Below are positions 17,645 to 27,738 of a stretch of 64,000 nucleotides of DNA, one piece after another (the first letter of the stretch is position 1; the number at the start of each line of letters is the position of its first letter). The DNA is taken from contig JAWLCE010000013.1 in the NCBI GenBank assembly GCA_041687335.1, forward strand, positions 1-64,000. The letters are read 5' to 3'. Origin of the DNA: JAJFUE01 sp041687335. GTDB taxonomy: Bacteria > Sumerlaeota > Sumerlaeia > MVZB01. A program made the position numbers and the translations under genes. The notes under the pieces were generated by a model. It had not been told where the DNA came from. It searched no databases and worked only from the letters and a program-made list of their open reading frames with translations.

Positions 17645-20600
17645 CAGCGCGTCTCGCGCGGATCGCTGCCAAGAACTGCTTGCGCGGCCGCAAGTTGGGA
17701 ATAGCTTCCTCGCATGCGCAAAGCCAAGCCTTACGCTGCCGCCAATAAACCTCGTTCATCGCGGCGACATCGACGGCGACATTTCGGAGATTCGACGCGC
17801 GTGTGATCTGCGCTCTATTCCCGCTCTCCTTTGCATCGATCAGCGCAGCTTCGGTGCGCACGACTTCCCGCCTCGTGAGTTCAAGGGCGTCGCGTGCCTC
17901 TTCTTCAATAACGCGTAGCCTTGCCCTCAAATCGGTGGCGAATGTTGGTAGTTTCGCGCTCCACAATTGTCCTCCATTCCTGTCTGAATCGCGGATCATA
18001 TTGCACTGCCTATTAAGCTCCTCCTCAATAGTCGGGTCGGTGGTTTCGAAAGCCCGAGGGAGTTCATCCCGATTGTGTGCCATCGGGTTCAGCAGCGCAG
18101 CGATTGCTTCCTCAGACATGTCCTGCCATCCCTGCGGAGATTTCCACCGGCCGGTGAGTCTGGATGACGCGGAGAGCGATGCGCGGAGCCAGCGGACGTC
18201 CGCCTCCAATGCACACCTCGCGGCGCTAGTAAAGGGTGACATCATGTCAGGGATGCGATCATTCGCCGATTCTGTGACCGCTGCGGCGATTTCCTCCTCA
18301 GTCTTCTTGAGCACGGTGTCCGCGTTGAGCGCCATAGCCGGATCTAGTAGGGTCATTCTAATCAGGAACCATCCAGGCTCAGCGAGATCCCACAGTTTGT
18401 GGTCGGCAAAGAACATTACATCTAGCACATTTATCGTCGGAGTTGCTTTCGCCCATTCGTCTATGAGTTCGTCATGCATGGCATCGCCGAAGTTCGCGAA
18501 ATGCAGTGGCCGGAGATAGGAATTGTCATTCAACTCGAGATAAACCTCGCGGCGCGGGGGGGTCCCGATATCTCCACGACGAGTTATAAATGCATGTGCG
18601 TTTCTCGGATGCCGATCCTCGTGTGGATTGGCGACGAAACGGAAGACCACTTTCGCTGTGACCGGCTTATACCCATATATTTCACGTTCGCCAAAGCAAT
18701 ACCATAGAGATAGAAACTTCTTGCCCGTCCTGGGATCTGTATTCTTGCGTAGGTAATACTCACCGGCCCTCTTAAGGAGTTTAAACATCGGTTCGATTGC
18801 CCGATCCCACGCCTTCGGCCCAACAGACGAGGGTTCGGGGATGTCGCCGATCACCGGGGCCACCGGCGGCAAACTGTCCAAATGATTGCGAAGGTCTTTA
18901 GCCCAGCGGACGTCCCACGGGAGGTGCGGACGCAGAGCGGAGTCGAGTTCCTGGACGGCGTCCTCCGCTGCCATCGACTCGGATCGCTCCTCTAAATTTC
19001 GCCAGTTAAAATTCTCGGGACACAACGCCGCCTCCTCAATCGCCCTCGCGACCTCCTCAAGGTGTGTGCCGTCGAGATTAACGCTATGCTCGAATGCGTT
19101 GAACCGCTGAAGCACGGTGACCACCTTCTCGTCCACTAGCCCGTGCTGTGCGATCGTGTATACGTCGATCGTACTTGCGGCACCTTCGCTCGAGAAAGCG
19201 GCGACGTTGCCGATCCGATCGAGTCGTCCGATCCATTGCTCGACCTCCTCGGGCCTCCATGGGACGCTGTAGAGCACCAGCACACGCGCGCATTGGAGAT
19301 TAAGACCCACCTGTGCCGCATCGGGCGCGAAAAGGATCTGCGCCTTGCCCTGCTGGAAGGCCTCGAGGTTCGTGTTCGTCTCGTTGCCGTAGCCGCCAAT
19401 GTCCTCCACAGCGTCAGTCTCCATGCCCTGGCGAACTCGTGCCGCAACAAGCGGAACACGCTCTCCGATCGGGCCGATCTCAGGCAGACGGGCTTGCACG
19501 AGATTAAAGAGGTAATCGACCGTGAGGTTGTCCTGCGCAGCGACAAGAATACGCTCCCTAGGCGCGCGTGCCCAAATTGCTGCGAGCACGTCGATGAGTG
19601 CATCCGCACGTGAGTCCCCATTGCTCTTGTGAACAAGCGGCTTCACCTGGTCCAAAAGTCCATCGCGCTCGTGTCCCCTGCGGCGGAAGAAATCGACGCG
19701 CTGCTCGATTGATGGTGGGCTGAGGATAGTGCGCTTCGCGAGCAGCACGGGATTAAACGTCCGGCTGAGATCATCTAGGTGTGTGAAGTACTTCCACATC
19801 AGCGCCTGCCGGTCCACCTCCGCGCCGAGGGGTTCGACGAGGACTGGATAGTGCTGTCGGTGAGGGAGGACGCCGGCATAGTCAACGCGACGGGTGCGGA
19901 TGACACGTCGATAAGAACACAGCGCCATTGCGGTCGCCGGCAGTGAATCTGTATCGACGTTAGCCGCTGCATCGTTATCTCTCATGAGGAAGGCATCGAC
20001 AATTCGCCTAGCAGCCCACTTAGGCCACTTGGATAGATCTTCGCTCACTATCAACTCGGGTTCATGATCGGCTATCTCCCACCGCGCCCTCGTCGTTCGT
20101 TCGGGCTCCAGAAGCGCAAAGAGTTGCGCGTGCCGCTCCGGACGCTGGAACGAGGGTGTTGCGGTGAGGACAAGTAGGTGCTCGAATTCGGCGGCAACAC
20201 GGACAATGCGATCTTGAAGGTCCGTACGGAGCCAATGTAACTCATCAACAACCAGGACTTGATATCGCGTGGGGTCGATGTCGGCGAGGGTCAGATTAGG
20301 CGCCCAAGCGAGTCGGACATACTGTCCTTCGCCTGGGGCATCCGTATCGTAAGGCGCCGTGTGTGCCCGGGTCATCAACTCGTCGCGCCACTGCGTTACC
20401 AGCCTGTCGGGCACAATGATGAGCGCATGGAGATCTCGACGTTGCCGTCGCAGCGCGTTCAAGACCATGAGCGCCTGAACTGTCTTTCCCAAGCCGACCT
20501 CGTCAGCGAGGAGGTGTCGGACACGGACGTCGGTAAGCACTCTGTGCACATTCGCCAACTGGTGCGTATATAGCGACGCTGCCACGCCGATCGCTGGCAT

Positions 20601-20681
20601 GAGCGGATTACGCACCTCCTCTGCCTGCCGACGCAAGGCCTGAAGGTGCAAACACAGATCGACGTATAGGTTCCGGTTCAT
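17637..20681 (-). CDS. SNF2/RapA-type helicase
   Basis: The 1014-aa product carries SNF2-type motifs: YTHQLANVHRVL (Q-like), Walker A DEVGLGKT (about 61-67), DELH (146-149), TATPS, and the C-terminal lobe LFAPDAAQVGLNLQ plus WRPEEVEQWIGRLDRIGN. The last 400 residues have no recognised domain, apart from a helical segment near the end (VIEEEARDALELTRREVV). It resembles the SNF2 helicases of DISARM (DrmD) and of other defence operons, but the family cannot be fixed by eye. The ATG overlaps the upstream stop as ATGA, with GGGGGA a few bases before. It is the last gene of the leftward set. Confidence 0.85.
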   Translation of the reverse strand: MNRNLYVDLCLHLQALRRQAEEVRNPLMPAIGVAASLYTHQLANVHRVLTDVRVRHLLADEVGLGKTVQALMVLNALRRQRRDLHALIIVPDRLVTQWRDELMTRAHTAPYDTDAPGEGQYVRLAWAPNLTLADIDPTRYQVLVVDELHWLRTDLQDRIVRVAAEFEHLLVLTATPSFQRPERHAQLFALLEPERTTRARWEIADHEPELIVSEDLSKWPKWAARRIVDAFLMRDNDAAANVDTDSLPATAMALCSYRRVIRTRRVDYAGVLPHRQHYPVLVEPLGAEVDRQALMWKYFTHLDDLSRTFNPVLLAKRTILSPPSIEQRVDFFRRRGHERDGLLDQVKPLVHKSNGDSRADALIDVLAAIWARAPRERILVAAQDNLTVDYLFNLVQARLPEIGPIGERVPLVAARVRQGMETDAVEDIGGYGNETNTNLEAFQQGKAQILFAPDAAQVGLNLQCARVLVLYSVPWRPEEVEQWIGRLDRIGNVAAFSSEGAASTIDVYTIAQHGLVDEKVVTVLQRFNAFEHSVNLDGTHLEEVARAIEEAALCPENFNWRNLEERSESMAAEDAVQELDSALRPHLPWDVRWAKDLRNHLDSLPPVAPVIGDIPEPSSVGPKAWDRAIEPMFKLLKRAGEYYLRKNTDPRTGKKFLSLWYCFGEREIYGYKPVTAKVVFRFVANPHEDRHPRNAHAFITRRGDIGTPPRREVYLELNDNSYLRPLHFANFGDAMHDELIDEWAKATPTINVLDVMFFADHKLWDLAEPGWFLIRMTLLDPAMALNADTVLKKTEEEIAAAVTESANDRIPDMMSPFTSAARCALEADVRWLRASLSASSRLTGRWKSPQGWQDMSEEAIAALLNPMAHNRDELPRAFETTDPTIEEELNRQCNMIRDSDRNGGQLWSAKLPTFATDLRARLRVIEEEARDALELTRREVVRTEAALIDAKESGNRAQITRASNLRNVAVDVAAMNEVYWRQRKAWLCACEEAIPNLRPRKQFLAAIRARRAAT

Positions 20682-23680
20682 ATGTTCCCCCACCGCGTCT
20701 GTCGCGCTCTTAGAGCGAGATAGCGCGTTGCACGCGCAACAGAGCGTTCCACGAGGAGTGAATCAAGTGCGGTGCGCCAGTCCAGCGCGAGCGCCAAATC
20801 CGGCTCAATCCATAATGCATAGCAGGCCTTCAACATCTCACGAGTGGGACGCTCTCCAGCGAACGCTTTACGAGCCGATGAGGCCCAATCAAATAGTTCC
20901 TCGACGACGTCGTCGACAGTCATTTGACTTACCTCCAACGCCATGAGACGCGCGGCGCTGTTCGACGGGAGAAGCATCTCGGCCAGCGCGCGCAGTTCGA
21001 CGCGATCACGCACATTGGCAAACGCTGCAATCCACTGGTCTGGACTCTCTCCAGGGTCTGCGTCCTCGAGTGAATCGGCGACCTCATTTTGGCCGCGTGC
21101 GCGGCACCGTTCAGCGAGCGTCTCGTATGCCTTGGCAAACGCCAGATCAAGCGCCTCATAGTCTACATCATCGAGATCTGAAGGCGGGCCAACGCGTGCC
21201 CAAAGCGCAGGGAGCGAACAGCGGATATTACCAACCGCGAACCGGCGGATCTCGCGGCTTTGCTCGGGCGTAAGTTCCACGTAACCGTCGCCACCGAGCG
21301 ACATTTCCTGGCACACCTGCTCAAGGAGACTCCATTCGCCTATGCGCGGGAGTTCCTTTTCCGTTTGAGCCCACTCGGAACCACAACACAACTCAACAAT
21401 CCACTCTTCGATGCGCGCCGTCACCTGCCCACGATAGATATCGCCGAGCGCACTGCGCGTCTCCGCGAGTGACCACCGCAGATATGCCTCCGTCAGATCC
21501 TCCAGCCCGACGCCGCCACGGACCCCGCGCCGCCGCCGCTCCAGCCTAGGCTTACTCACCATGGCAATGGTGGGGTCGAACAGTTCTCCGCGCCTCGGCG
21601 CAATACATAATGTAGCGAAAGGGGCAGCGGCGCCGAACTCGAACTGGTTGAGCGCGATCGGTGCGAGCAGGTAGGTGCCTCTACAAGCAGCCCCTTCGAT
21701 TGGCGCACGAACAGGTGCTTCGGCGCTGACGACTCCAAATTTTAGCGCACCCGACTCGCTGAGCAGTTGGGGGTGGCTGCTCAGTTCCCACCAGCATGGG
21801 CGGACGAGCCGCTCCAGGTTCCACGATCTCATGGCGAGGTGCCCGACGCGGGCGCAAAGTATCGCGGCCTCGGCGCCGGAGACACGGTCTCGCACTTCTT
21901 CGCTGAGGAGGGCCTTCATCACCCCGTGCTCGGAGGAGACCGGCTGGGGAATTAGACCGAGCGGCCCCGTCGCGCTATATACGCACTCGCCGACTTCGAG
22001 GTCCACGGTCAGCGAAAGTCCGTCAATAGGTGCCAGACTGTCCACAGCGAAAGAGAAGCGCCCACTCAAGAGCGCTTGGATGGTCCGTTCTTCAGAGCGC
22101 AATTCTACACGAACGGGAGCATTGGGGGGTGGAGGCGCATGAACCCCTCGGAAAGCGTATTCCCGCAAGTCCGTCTCACTAGAAACTCGGACGCAGTGCT
22201 CGCCAGCTTCGACAATAAACCGTACGACATCCATCGCGCCTGCGGCGGCAGAGTTACCATTCAGTTCGATAGCGAGCGACCCGTCACCATTTAGGCGCTG
22301 AGGGACGAGCACTCGATTATCGCCGGCGACATATGTTGGCACGTTGGCTCGAGTTTCGAGTGATGGTGCGCCCGCGAAGCGCACCGACACGCCAAGCCGG
22401 ACTTTGAAGCCAAGGCGTGCGAGTGCTCGGGCACCTTCGGCATTGCTTGGATCCAGTTCAAAGCACTGGAGCGGCCCCACCTCACCGACGGCGCATGCCC
22501 CTTCAGGCGCGTCTTCGTCTTCGCTGAGCAACGCCCAATACTTCCTGTGCCCGCTGATGGTGGAGCCAATCACCAGCCGGGCGATGTCTCCGGCCTCATT
22601 GACTGCGAACAGGTGCGGTGGCGCCAACTTCAATTCAAAGCCTGTAAGGATCGACGCGTCTTCCGGATCAAATTCCTCGAGATCAAGATCGGGAAAAAGC
22701 AAAGCGTCCGCGCCTGGGATCTTCCTCAGCCTCAATGGAAAGGGAAGCCCTGACAGCAGTTGATCGCTCGGGATTCGCGCGGTGACGCCCCAGAGCTGCG
22801 GCGCGAATCTACGTCGCCTGAGGGAGCGCCGGAGGTGTTCAGTGGTAGGCGGGTCGAGCGGAGGAAAACTTGCTTCGAGCAGCAGATCATCGTTTGCGAG
22901 CCGTAGCTGAAGTCTACCCTCGGTCCGCGTCGCCGGAGGGAGTTGGCGTGCGCCTTCGGGCGTTGCCTGAACGGTGCGTTGGATAGTCCGTGCGACCCTG
23001 ATGCTGCGGCGAGCAACGTCGTCCGCCTCAAGATCGGCAGCAAATCGATTAACGATCTCCTCACTAAGCTCATGCCCCTCGCGTCGTAGGATGCTTCGGG
23101 TGAGTGAGACGACAACCCCGACGTCCTCGAGGAACGTCGCGAACCGCGCCGTGGGTAGTGGGGCCGCGAATCGAACAGCGCGATAGAGATTCTCGTCATC
23201 AGTTCCAACTGAGCATACACGTAGGTCCGCGAGCGTCGCAGCGAACGGACGATGAAACTCGAGTGGTAACAGCGCGTGAGCTATCGGCCATGCAATTAAA
23301 TGAAACGCCTCCGCCCACGGTGTTTTTTGAGGGCGCACTCCTCGATACAGCGTTGTTGCCCTGACGAATAAGTCCTTAATCCACTGCCGGCCCCGTGGCG
23401 TCATTGTGCAATTTAACTTCTCTTCGACGAGCGGCCAAAAATCCGTGCCAGCGCCACGGTAATGATAGCCTTCCTCCGTCGCCACGACGAGCAGGGGCAG
23501 GTCGAAGTCACGCCACCAACCGCTCTCGATCGGGTAGGCCTGCAGGCTCATCTGCACGTTCGCGAGAAGTTCGATGAATTCCTGTGTATTTAGGCCATGC
23601 TCGATGAAGAACACCGGCCCTTGGCGTGAGTCACGCAAGAAGCTGAACCGCGAAGCGAGGCGATTTTGAATCTCATTCAA
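20678..23680 (-). CDS. Large protein of unknown family paired with the SNF2 helicase
   Basis: The product is at least 1000 aa, beta-rich in the middle and helical at the end, with no ATPase, nuclease or membrane motif that I can see. Its stop is fused to the SNF2 start (ATGA), so the two are translated together and are probably partners. The first canonical in-frame start is a TTG at 23680 with no ribosome site. The frame stays open and coding-like for another 58 codons upstream, back to a TAG at 23855-23857. An in-frame ATG lies six codons before that TAG, at 23875, so the native start may be there with an amber mutation, or a non-standard start may be used. Confidence 0.72.
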   Translation of the reverse strand: MNEIQNRLASRFSFLRDSRQGPVFFIEHGLNTQEFIELLANVQMSLQAYPIESGWWRDFDLPLLVVATEEGYHYRGAGTDFWPLVEEKLNCTMTPRGRQWIKDLFVRATTLYRGVRPQKTPWAEAFHLIAWPIAHALLPLEFHRPFAATLADLRVCSVGTDDENLYRAVRFAAPLPTARFATFLEDVGVVVSLTRSILRREGHELSEEIVNRFAADLEADDVARRSIRVARTIQRTVQATPEGARQLPPATRTEGRLQLRLANDDLLLEASFPPLDPPTTEHLRRSLRRRRFAPQLWGVTARIPSDQLLSGLPFPLRLRKIPGADALLFPDLDLEEFDPEDASILTGFELKLAPPHLFAVNEAGDIARLVIGSTISGHRKYWALLSEDEDAPEGACAVGEVGPLQCFELDPSNAEGARALARLGFKVRLGVSVRFAGAPSLETRANVPTYVAGDNRVLVPQRLNGDGSLAIELNGNSAAAGAMDVVRFIVEAGEHCVRVSSETDLREYAFRGVHAPPPPNAPVRVELRSEERTIQALLSGRFSFAVDSLAPIDGLSLTVDLEVGECVYSATGPLGLIPQPVSSEHGVMKALLSEEVRDRVSGAEAAILCARVGHLAMRSWNLERLVRPCWWELSSHPQLLSESGALKFGVVSAEAPVRAPIEGAACRGTYLLAPIALNQFEFGAAAPFATLCIAPRRGELFDPTIAMVSKPRLERRRRGVRGGVGLEDLTEAYLRWSLAETRSALGDIYRGQVTARIEEWIVELCCGSEWAQTEKELPRIGEWSLLEQVCQEMSLGGDGYVELTPEQSREIRRFAVGNIRCSLPALWARVGPPSDLDDVDYEALDLAFAKAYETLAERCRARGQNEVADSLEDADPGESPDQWIAAFANVRDRVELRALAEMLLPSNSAARLMALEVSQMTVDDVVEELFDWASSARKAFAGERPTREMLKACYALWIEPDLALALDWRTALDSLLVERSVARATRYLALRARQTRWGNI

Positions 23681-24135
23681 GGTGCACTGCCAGGTTTGGT
23701 AGCTCGGTCGCCAGAGGGATCTCTGACCCCCGTGACAACCGAATGGGTCGCGGACGTAATTATCCTTGATCAGCCGGGACCGAAAGAGCGCCTCCTCAAG
23801 CAGGTATGAAGTAGATTCCCTTGCTTTCTCCTCATTTAGTTGCTCACGAATTGGCTACCCTTTTATGTTTCTCATGCTACAGCTACTTTACTAAGGTGTT
23901 CATGGTTCAGCTATCCTTTTCGCACAGCGCGCGTGGAGCAAACGGAGGCCTTGAACAGTGGAGTCACATACCCACCTTTCTGAGGTGCTGCGGCCCTTGG
24001 GAGGGGAGCCTGACCGGATGCGGCGGACAGGCATGTAGAAGCCCTGTTGTGCCCCGGAGCCCCAACTCTTGGACACCTGTGTAATTTCAAGAACCAATTG
24101 GCGGAATCGCAAGGTCCACCATAAGCACCAGCCAA
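23681..24135 (-). other. Gap between DUF4338 gene and the 1000-aa gene; left half reads as coding
   Basis: Bases 23681-23854 continue the reading frame of the downstream gene (peptide segments EQLNEEKARESTSYLLEEAL and RSRLIKDNYVRDPFG), so they are probably its true 5' end. The remaining bases, about 23880-24135, show no gene. They may hold the promoter of the 1000-aa/SNF2 pair, but I see no clear -35/-10 match. Confidence 0.6.
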
Positions 24136-26184
24136 TCAGGTGTTGATGTCGTCGAATAGTTCAAGATGCACATCCTCAACCGGCTGCGGTCTTACGCATG
24201 CTCCATGCAGAAGATATCTGCCATCGCGCACGGTTGTATGACTTTCGACCTGGGACAATACATCGTCGGATTCTACTCGCCGCAACAGCCAGCGCTCCAT
24301 CCACCAGTTGAAAATCGCAGCCGTGCTCTCCTTCGGATCCTCGAACGAAAAGATGTAGTTTGGCGACTCGTCCATCCCGAGAAGATACTCTCGCAAGTTG
24401 CGGGCGAGTGGAACGCCGTATATGATCCGCTCACGGCCGTGCTGCAACAGTGTGTCTGCCGGAAAATTCAACTGGTCGATTCCGTCGCGAAGTTTCCTCA
24501 GCTTTGGGCTCACACCTTCTCCAAAGATGCTGTTGACCCGCTGGCCATTGCTCGACTGCTGCACCAACTTCACCAAGGCGTCAACTGTGCCCGTCGTGAA
24601 TTGCGAGGTCCCGTAGGCCTCGGATCGGCCGATCTTCAGGTACTCCAGGCACTCTCCAGGTCGTCCACCGATGCGTTCTGCGGGCATGCGTAGCCGATTG
24701 TATTGGCTTGAGCCAATGCCATAAAGCGAGGTCGTGCCGAGGAAGACAAGTCCAGAGGGGCGAACAATCGGACGCCCGGCCATCGACGACGCGATATGAC
24801 TCTCCTGATCAAGATACCTGTGCTGGTACGCATCTACAACCTCTGGGCTCGCTGCGAGCATCGCCACCAACTTGCCCCCGAGAATCGAGTTGTAGGGCGC
24901 GACAGCACCGCACACTGTGATGTCGGCCATTGCGATTCCCACGCGATCGGCTTTTGCCTTGCGGAGCACCTTCTTTACCATTCGGCTGCCGTCTGTGCTC
25001 TGAAGGAGCCGCTCGATCTCTTCAAGTTTAGGCTCGCGTGACACGTACTTTTGAAGAACCATACGAGAACGTAGCATGTCCGCCAGCGTCAGCGCGCGCT
25101 TGCTCTTGTAAAGGTGGGATTCTGCCCGTTCGCGCCAGTGGTTTTCCTGGTAGTCTCGATCTCGTCTGAGTTCCCGTTTCATCTCCTGCGAGTTCACGAA
25201 GCGGTGGTGCTTTTCGCGCTGCATTTCCCCGTAAGCGATTAACCGCTCGATAATCTTCGGCGTCGGGGCGCGGAGATCCTTTGCAGTCAGCAGATCTTCC
25301 GCGTAAAGATCGGCGAGATAAAGTTCCTTGAGGGTCGTGTCGATCGTGTTGTTGAGCCACGCGACTAGTTCGGTGGACGGCAACTCCGTGGCGCACTCCA
25401 TGAACACGTCCGGGTGCCAGCCGATCCACGCATCTCTCTCTCTGATCTGAATGATCGGGCTCCCGAGTGCGCCTATCCCTATCACGGGGTGGTGACGCTG
25501 GGACCTATCACGTACTAGGAACGCCATCGTGCGCCCCGGTGTGCTTACGTATTGATTGCTCCACGTGTGGCGGAAGTATCGCCAGATGTCCTGTAAACGG
25601 AGACCGGTGTGTTCACAACGGTCATCGACGTCGATGAATTGCAGGTATGGGTCGATGACGGCCCGGAGGGCCTCCATCCGCTTCTCATGCGGCGCGCTGC
25701 GTGCCTTCCGGAGTGAGGTTGCGAACTCTCGTCCGTCTCGAAACAGACTATAGACAGAGTTCTGCTGTCCTCTACAGTTGATGACGCTCTCGATGAAACT
25801 GCGCGTTGCGGGTTCACGGAGTTGCTCGTTACGCTTCACGAGTTCTTGGTTGCGGATCCTCGCTTTTTCTCGCTGAGGATCGAGGCGCTCGCTCTTGGGC
25901 CGCTGAACCTCAACATCCCCTGCCTCAGTCACCCGAATCAGCCAGCCTTGTCGTGCAAGATCGGTAAGTACCGAGAGAGCTGCTATGAGTTTGGTGGAAC
26001 GTATATTCTTTGGCACGCCGTCGCGTGCGACCTCCAGCGCGCCGTCCATTGCATCATCGTCGGCGCTGGCCGTGACTAGGCACGCGAGCCGGATCGCATG
26101 CTCGCGGAAGGCTCGACTCGCGTCGTTACTTTCTCCTAGTGGCGGAGCGAGCGTTGTCCAGTTATTGTGCGGTCGTCGAGTCAT
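24136..26184 (-). CDS. DUF4338 protein (DruA-like)
   Basis: The 682-aa product carries the DUF4338 core found in DruA of Druantia: GIGALGSPIIQIRERDAWIG (about 240-260), GAVAPYNSILGGKLVAMLAA, SPEVVDAYQHRYL, IASSMAGR, and TSLYGIGSSQYNRLRMP, followed by GRSEAYGTSQFTTGT. The N-terminal 130 residues look like a winged helix (TKLIAALSVLTDLARQGWLI). The molecular activity of DUF4338 is not known to me. The ATG lies three bases after the stop of the GHKL ATPase gene, so the two form an operon. It reads leftward, away from the DruE-like helicase, which is unusual since druA and druE normally share one direction. Confidence 0.85.
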   Translation of the reverse strand: MTRRPHNNWTTLAPPLGESNDASRAFREHAIRLACLVTASADDDAMDGALEVARDGVPKNIRSTKLIAALSVLTDLARQGWLIRVTEAGDVEVQRPKSERLDPQREKARIRNQELVKRNEQLREPATRSFIESVINCRGQQNSVYSLFRDGREFATSLRKARSAPHEKRMEALRAVIDPYLQFIDVDDRCEHTGLRLQDIWRYFRHTWSNQYVSTPGRTMAFLVRDRSQRHHPVIGIGALGSPIIQIRERDAWIGWHPDVFMECATELPSTELVAWLNNTIDTTLKELYLADLYAEDLLTAKDLRAPTPKIIERLIAYGEMQREKHHRFVNSQEMKRELRRDRDYQENHWRERAESHLYKSKRALTLADMLRSRMVLQKYVSREPKLEEIERLLQSTDGSRMVKKVLRKAKADRVGIAMADITVCGAVAPYNSILGGKLVAMLAASPEVVDAYQHRYLDQESHIASSMAGRPIVRPSGLVFLGTTSLYGIGSSQYNRLRMPAERIGGRPGECLEYLKIGRSEAYGTSQFTTGTVDALVKLVQQSSNGQRVNSIFGEGVSPKLRKLRDGIDQLNFPADTLLQHGRERIIYGVPLARNLREYLLGMDESPNYIFSFEDPKESTAAIFNWWMERWLLRRVESDDVLSQVESHTTVRDGRYLLHGACVRPQPVEDVHLELFDDINT

Positions 26185-26187
26185 TCG

Positions 26188-27738
26188 TCATCCATCGAGG
26201 AAAGTTGCGAGGGTGTCGCTCCAGTCGGCTCGGAGTTGCTCGGCAACCTTCAGGGCATCCTTCCCCTCAAGCAGCGCCTCCGCTCGAGCGGCAGCGAGCA
26301 ATAGTAGGTCAATGCTCGTCCGGAGCGCCACCTCGCGCTGATCTTCCGACTCCAGCAACGGTTTGTAGACGAGCCTGTAGAATTGATGGTCAGGGTTGAG
26401 CACGAGGATGAGTTTCCCCTCAGCCCGCGCATAGTTGAAGAAGCACGTGTCGCTGAGCGTTTTGGGTACGATCCGGTACTCGACGCCTTGGTCGACTCCG
26501 CGTTCTGTCTTCTGTTGCTTCAGTTCCTTTTTCAGCGCGTCCAGCACCAGCTTATCGCGATGTCGAGGCTTGAGAGGGAGCGGCGTGAGCAGGTTATCCT
26601 TCTCAGCAGCTCGCCCCTCCGATGACGACAGGCGCTCCGCCATTTTGATGCTCAGGTGCGCTTTGCGTGCCCGGCTGTTAAGCGCGCGCGCGATATTTTC
26701 AATGTCTCCAGAGAGCGCCTCGATGAGATCGTGGCGCGGGCGAATCTGTTGCTTGGTATGGGTGATCCCGAACGCCTCGTCGAGCCGGGGGTCGAAGAGG
26801 ATCTCGCATCGCCACCAGTCGTCGTAGTTCTCACGGCGTTTCCCGCCGAGGAAGAACCAGCCGTAGTCAACCTCCCGCCCTCCGCGAATGATAGAGACGC
26901 CGGCCCCCTTCGCGATGCCACGCTCACGCTTTTCAAAATTGCTCAACTTCGACCACTCGGCCACCGGCAATTCCGAGAATCGGATGCGAACGAGCCCCGT
27001 GGTGCTCACGTCTCCGGGGGTCACGGCGACTTCTCGCTCAAGCGTGGCAAACTCCATTGCACCGTTAAAAAGGGCGTCCTCGTGCAGGAAGAGCGGATCG
27101 ATCGGCTGGACCGGCGCGCCGTTCACCCAGATACTCACTCCACTCCAGAGGAAGTAACGGAACCGACGTCCGAGCGAGAGGGTTAGCTTCCGTTCGAGGG
27201 TAGAGATACGGCGTGCGTCGAGGCGGTCGCAGCGAGACCAAGTGACCGCCGTGCCGGACTCGTATCCGTTGATGAACGAGGGGCGGGCAACTCGGCCGGG
27301 CTTCGGCACCTCAGTCAATGCGCCCGCGGCGATCTCCCCGAGATCAAGGTACGACTCAAGCACCTGCCCGTGTTTCGAATGCCAGGTGTGCACCGTCACG
27401 CGCTGCGCCTGGCTCAGCGAACTGTTCGGCAAACCCATCCCGTATCGGCCGAGTCCGCAGCGATCGTTGAACCTCGTGCTGCCCCCGAAACGGAGTGCTG
27501 TGCGCAGGATGCGCATGTCCATCCCAGTGCCATTGTCGACAACCTTCAGCGTGATTGGGTAGTTGTCGTCGCCGTCGCTCGTCAGCATCACCTGGATTAT
27601 GGTTGCGCCAGCTTGGAGCGAGTTGTCGATCAATTCAGCGACGGCGCTCGACGTCCCTTTGTAGCCGGAGTCACGAGTAGCCTGGATGAACTTGTCGACG
27701 GCAACTATCGAGAAGTCATTGTCTTCTGCGGATTTCAT
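26188..27738 (-). CDS. MORC/MutL-like GHKL ATPase
   Basis: The 516-aa product is a GHKL (HATPase_c) protein. The N box is AVAELIDNSLQAGA (catalytic E35, N39), the G1 box is VVDNGTGMD (about 67-73), the G2 box is GLGRYGMGLPNSS (95-107), and GTAVTWSRCD may be the later phosphate-contact strand. A second alpha/beta domain and a C-terminal helical part follow, as in prokaryotic MORC-like ATPases linked to restriction-type operons. I chose ATG 27738 because GGAG lies seven bases upstream; an ATG 18 bases earlier is possible. The 5' end overlaps the HTH gene. It may act as an ATP-driven clamp on DNA, by analogy. Confidence 0.85.
   Translation of the reverse strand: MKSAEDNDFSIVAVDKFIQATRDSGYKGTSSAVAELIDNSLQAGATIIQVMLTSDGDDNYPITLKVVDNGTGMDMRILRTALRFGGSTRFNDRCGLGRYGMGLPNSSLSQAQRVTVHTWHSKHGQVLESYLDLGEIAAGALTEVPKPGRVARPSFINGYESGTAVTWSRCDRLDARRISTLERKLTLSLGRRFRYFLWSGVSIWVNGAPVQPIDPLFLHEDALFNGAMEFATLEREVAVTPGDVSTTGLVRIRFSELPVAEWSKLSNFEKRERGIAKGAGVSIIRGGREVDYGWFFLGGKRRENYDDWWRCEILFDPRLDEAFGITHTKQQIRPRHDLIEALSGDIENIARALNSRARKAHLSIKMAERLSSSEGRAAEKDNLLTPLPLKPRHRDKLVLDALKKELKQQKTERGVDQGVEYRIVPKTLSDTCFFNYARAEGKLILVLNPDHQFYRLVYKPLLESEDQREVALRTSIDLLLLAAARAEALLEGKDALKVAEQLRADWSDTLATFLDG

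Noticed and set aside
8746..27738. Assignment as canonical Druantia type I, DISARM or Dpd
   Set aside because: DruB, DruC and DruD, DrmMI/DrmMII methylases and the DpdA transglycosylase-like protein are not seen, and the gene order and orientations differ.
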